Origin: an uncultured Desulfovibrionaceae bacterium
Lineage (GTDB): Bacteria; Desulfobacterota; Desulfovibrionia; Desulfovibrionales; Desulfovibrionaceae
Assembly: GCA_949741925.1 (NCBI GenBank)
Contig: CATJOY010000061.1
Coordinates: 1 to 60,876 of the forward strand
Length of the DNA stretch: 60,876 nt
Reading direction: 5' to 3'
Within the stretch, counting starts at the first letter, position 1. The number at the start of each line of letters is the position of its first letter. The notes below the pieces were generated by a model, which was not told where the DNA came from, ran no database searches, and saw nothing but the letters and a program-made list of their open reading frames with translations. Of the stretch, positions 58,426 through 60,876 are shown piece by piece. A program made the position numbers and the translations under genes.

Positions 58426-58671
58426 GGCAACCTCCAAGCATGTTCTGCTAGAGAATTACTTCAATTAATGAAAAAAAGCTACCATAAAGTAACTCAAAAT
58501 CAATAAATTGAATGTCTTGTCTCATGGCATAACTACTTGGCGGAAAAGGAAAATCCCTGTAGAATCAAACTGATCAGGTGGTTTTTGCCCGCCGCTTATT
58601 CTGCAATTATCAAGGCCGTACAGTTGCGCCCGCCACGTAGGGGGCTTGCCCCATACAATGCTCAAGGTGGT

Positions 58672-59214
58672 ATGATGATGCGAAAATGGTTCCGTCTGCT
58701 TCCGGTTTTCGTGGTGCTGGCTGTCCTGACGGCCACACCGGCTTTTCCCGCTCCCGGCCGGGATGCTTCCCCTTCGGGAAATCAAGCCGTTCCCCCCTTG
58801 CCTCCTTCGCCGCCAACCCCGCCGATTCCACCGGCTCCTCCGGCTGCACAGGCCGCGCCATCAGACCGGCGCGCCGCTCCCGCCTTGCCGGCCTGGCCCT
58901 CCGAAACCCCGGCAGGTTCATCCCGGGCCCAGACGATGCCGGAGCCTCCCTCCCCGTCTGGATCGCAGGGTGGATCCCCCTTGCCGCGCCAACCCGGCCA
59001 GGTTGCCCGAAGCATGGGACGCTACCAGCTTGTTACCGGCGTTTACCAGGATAAAAACAACGATGCGCCGGTGACCATCCTGCTGGATACAGCCAGCGGC
59101 CGCACCTGGTTTTTGACTGCGGGGCTGTATTGGTCGCCCATGCCCTTGGAGAAGGAGGCCACCGGGCAACGGGCGCGGCTCGTCCGTTCGGGCCTGGTCT
59201 ACACGCCGGAATAA
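58672..59214 (+). CDS. exported proline-rich protein of unknown function
   Basis: From the first ATG of an ATG-ATG-ATG start this 180-residue protein has a signal peptide (MRKWFRLLPVFVVLAVLTAT, cut after AFPAP or nearby) and a Pro/Ala/Ser-rich spacer (about 30-115, with PPLPPSPPTPPIPPAPPAA). A short folded C-terminal part (about 118-180) has RYQLVTGVYQDKNNDAPVTI and GRTWFLTAGLYWSPMPLEK, which looks like a small beta-sheet domain. I do not recognise the family. It converges with the Rz-like gene, with a gap of only 53 bases. Confidence 0.75.
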   Translation: MMMRKWFRLLPVFVVLAVLTATPAFPAPGRDASPSGNQAVPPLPPSPPTPPIPPAPPAAQAAPSDRRAAPALPAWPSETPAGSSRAQTMPEPPSPSGSQGGSPLPRQPGQVARSMGRYQLVTGVYQDKNNDAPVTILLDTASGRTWFLTAGLYWSPMPLEKEATGQRARLVRSGLVYTPE

Positions 59215-59267
59215 AATGCCGCAGCGAGGGGGCCGTGCCGGGAGAAATTTTGGGTGTTTCAGGCGGG

Positions 59268-59828
59268 TCATTGCGCTGTGCATTCGGCCCAATCTCTGAG
59301 GCCGGCTTTATCGATACGCTCAGCGCCGGCGTGGTCCAGGAGCAGTCCCAGCCACTCCAGGGCGTCGCGTAAGGTTAGATCCGTCCAAGGATCACAGAAT
59401 ACAGCAGAGGTATCGTCGGCGAAGGCGGTATCGGCCCTTTCCCGGTTAGGTTTTCCGGGGTCCGAGGTAGTCTCGGTGCGGCCTGCGGCCGCCTGCCAAC
59501 GCAGACATAACGCCAGGGAGAGCGCAGCAGGCAGAGGGGTATCCAGATCGAGCCTGGTTTCATGGCGCAGAGCCTCCCGAAGTTGCTTATCCAACGTGCG
59601 GGCGCGGACCGCGAGGGCGTCAGCCTTGCGTGCCGCTGCCAGTGCCGCTTCATCGGAGCGTGCCGCCTCGCTGCGGAGATCGACCAGAGCAGCTTCAAGG
59701 CCCTGCCTGATGGCGACGGCTTCACCCAGTTCCCGGGTCCGCACATCCAGTGTTTGTTTCAACTGCCAGGTTGCCCAGCCGCAACACACGTTCAGAACCA
59801 CCAGGATAAAAGCGATGCGCGCCATCAT
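59268..59828 (-). CDS. Rz-like inner-membrane spanin (putative prophage lysis)
   Basis: This 186-residue protein has one N-terminal TM (about 3-22, ARIAFILVVLNVCCGWATWQ), a long Ala/Arg-rich coiled coil (about 25-100) and then a DTPLPAALSLALCLRW motif, the pattern of phage Rz i-spanins. The C-terminal part (WTDLTLRDALEWLGLLLDHA) is an added domain. Spanins disrupt the outer membrane at lysis. It overlaps the preceding lysozyme-like gene by four bases (ATGA), as expected for a lysis cassette. No o-spanin lipoprotein is evident. Function is inferred from architecture. Confidence 0.65.
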   Translation of the reverse strand: MMARIAFILVVLNVCCGWATWQLKQTLDVRTRELGEAVAIRQGLEAALVDLRSEAARSDEAALAAARKADALAVRARTLDKQLREALRHETRLDLDTPLPAALSLALCLRWQAAAGRTETTSDPGKPNRERADTAFADDTSAVFCDPWTDLTLRDALEWLGLLLDHAGAERIDKAGLRDWAECTAQ

Positions 59829-60283
59829 GCCGCATCGATCCCATCCGGCCGAAGGCCGTTCCGTATTTGTTTGGCAAGCCCCATGGCCCGTCCTTCCGCC
59901 TCCTCGGCCTGGCGCAAGTCCCGCCTGCTGGCGGCCTCGCCTTGATACGCCCTGTCAGCCGGTAGAGTCTCAGTTTTTGTACCGTAGAGTAGTTCCGGGA
60001 GCCCCAAAATGAAGGCCGTGATCAGGAGGAGTCCGCAACAGACCGGGTAGAGCCTTTTGAGCAGAGGGAGATCCGTTTCCGGGAGAGGCCGCGCCTGCTC
60101 TTCGTTCAGGCTGGAAAACCTCTCCAGACCGGGAACAGAGGAGTTCTCAAAATTGTGCCCGCAACCGATAGTCCGGGCGTCACGGCTGTTCCGATAGGGA
60201 GCATAGCGACCCGGCGCGTTGCGCCGCGCTTCTTCGTGGAGCTGCCGTTGGCCGAGGAAGAGGCCTTTATCCGGATTAAGCAT
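59825..60283 (-). CDS. membrane protein with degenerate phage-lysozyme-like segment
   Basis: From the ATG at 60283 (AAAGGAG upstream) the protein has 152 residues. The segment RYAPYRNSRDARTIGCGHNF matches the phage lysozyme (GH24) core, usually PYRDSxGxxTIGYGHN. The catalytic triad is broken: the expected Glu is Ala, the Asp is Asn, only the Thr remains. After about 30 residues a single TM follows (PVCCGLLLITAFILGLPELL), then a charged helical tail. It is either a decayed endolysin fused to a membrane segment or an adapted non-enzymatic protein. It sits directly upstream of the Rz-like gene. Confidence 0.55.
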   Translation of the reverse strand: MLNPDKGLFLGQRQLHEEARRNAPGRYAPYRNSRDARTIGCGHNFENSSVPGLERFSSLNEEQARPLPETDLPLLKRLYPVCCGLLLITAFILGLPELLYGTKTETLPADRAYQGEAASRRDLRQAEEAEGRAMGLAKQIRNGLRPDGIDAA

Positions 60284-60619
60284 TGATTTCTCCTTTGAGA
60301 GTCTTTGTGCTGAGGAGGCATGGGGCAACGGGTCGTTTCGTCCGGGGCAGTCTCAAGGCCCTGATACGGAGGGGGCTCGGACCCTAAGCAGAAAAACATG
60401 TTGTATAGGAAAAATGCGTGTGGGATTTCGGAGTTCCTGCTTGTTCCCGGGGCTGCCCCTCCGTCTCCGAAGCGAGAGCGGCGTCTTGCGCCTTACTTTG
60501 GCGCCTCGAGAAGAGTTCAGGCCTCCCTATCCATTGTGCCGCCGGCGGGCGGAGTATGAAATGCCCGCGCGGCGCACAACCAGGGGCCTGGCTGCGTATG
60601 GCTTGACCCCAAGGAGCGC
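60284..60619. other. stretch without a recognised gene in the prophage-like region
   Basis: About 335 bases between the zinc-ribbon protein and the lysozyme-like gene. Open frames here are low-complexity (Arg, Pro, Ser) and none has a convincing start. Confidence 0.4.
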
Positions 60620-60802
60620 TCAGAAATCTTCACCATCCAGAGCGAAAACGCCGTGTTTTCGACGCCAGCGTATGAGGCAGCGTTCGCAGCGGTAGTTTCT
60701 GGTTTTTCTGCCGCAATCATGGCAGGCGCGGGGCGGTAGGAGAGGGCGGTTTTGGGGATTTGCAGCCGTTTCGGTGTACCACTTCAGCAAATCATTGCTC
60801 AT
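60620..60802 (-). CDS. small zinc-ribbon protein, phage-type
   Basis: A 60-residue protein with two CxxC pairs (CHDC, CERC) spaced by eight residues, then an Arg-rich helix (LIRWRRKHGVF). It starts ATG with GAGGAG upstream. Small zinc-ribbon proteins of this type are frequent in Desulfovibrio-like prophages; the role is unknown. It opens the run of minus-strand genes that leads into the lysis-like pair, and a hairpin lies just upstream of its ribosome-binding site. Confidence 0.65.
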   Translation of the reverse strand: MSNDLLKWYTETAANPQNRPLLPPRACHDCGRKTRNYRCERCLIRWRRKHGVFALDGEDF

Positions 60803-60817
60803 AGCTGTTCTCCTCTA

Positions 60818-60848
60818 TCCGGACTTGAACAAAGTCCGGAGATTTTTT
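60818..60848 (+). terminator. 9-bp hairpin with T6 at the right edge
   Basis: TCCGGACTT (60818-60826) pairs with 60832-60840 across GAACA and is followed on the plus strand by GATTTTTT. On the minus strand it forms a 5'-leader hairpin just before the zinc-ribbon gene. Confidence 0.55.
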
Positions 60849-60876
60849 CTGTGCCGTCGGAGAAGGATGTTTGGGG

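Noticed and set aside
59375..59746. frame inside the Rz-like gene as an embedded o-spanin
   Set aside because: It lacks an N-terminal signal with lipobox, which an o-spanin needs.

Overview
The window is a chromosomal segment of a moderately GC-rich Gram-negative bacterium. The gene set fits a Desulfovibrio-like member of the Desulfobacterota (Desulfovibrionaceae): a complex I operon without the NADH-oxidising subunits, the order xseA / M23 peptidase / xseB / ispA / dxs, an indolepyruvate:ferredoxin oxidoreductase, CheV plus a chemoreceptor plus MotA, and degenerate GC-rich intergenic repeats. The taxonomic call is an inference; no 16S gene is present.

Layout. 0.4-5.8 kb: a DUF4422 glycan-type protein, an M24 aminopeptidase, a DksA/TraR zinc-finger protein, mutY and an orphan motA. 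6.0-11.8 kb (minus): dxs, ispA, xseB, an M23 peptidase and xseA, one isoprenoid / exonuclease VII operon. 12.1-24.1 kb (minus): thirteen genes, nuoA-B-C-D-H-I-J-K followed by four antiporter-like subunits and one small membrane protein, with a good promoter and a structured leader upstream. nuoE, nuoF and nuoG are absent, so the complex probably takes electrons from a donor other than NADH. 24.5-30 kb (minus): infA, lgt, yifB, lepB and lepA. 30.3-33 kb: two stand-alone Hpt proteins, a gene remnant and a small lipoprotein. 33.35 kb: tRNA-Arg(UCU). 34-40 kb: a CoA-disulfide reductase/rhodanese fusion, a META-domain lipoprotein, a TPR protein, nadD and proA. 40.3-43.7 kb (plus): a membrane TPR protein and iorAB, preceded by a small Trp-Trp leader ORF. 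43.9-53.3 kb: cheV, then a LysR regulator divergent from a tripartite RND efflux operon (outer membrane factor, adaptor, pump), then an MFS transporter. 53.5-56 kb: two XRE regulators, a broken staphylococcal-nuclease-like gene and a class V aminotransferase. 56.4-58.4 kb: a chemoreceptor with a CZB-like periplasmic domain. 58.6 kb to the right edge: a proline-rich secreted protein and what looks like a prophage lysis module (zinc-ribbon protein, dead lysozyme-like membrane protein, Rz-like spanin) that runs off the window.

Points that stand out: the complex I with four antiporter-type subunits; an IorA that has lost exactly the four ligands of one of its two [4Fe-4S] clusters; a 38-codon leader ORF with tandem Trp and a terminal Pro-stop directly before iorA; two families of dispersed intergenic repeats, each bracketing a gene; a C9 tract inside an unusual Pro-rich insert in Dxs; and a nuclease pseudogene with both a frameshift and an amber codon.
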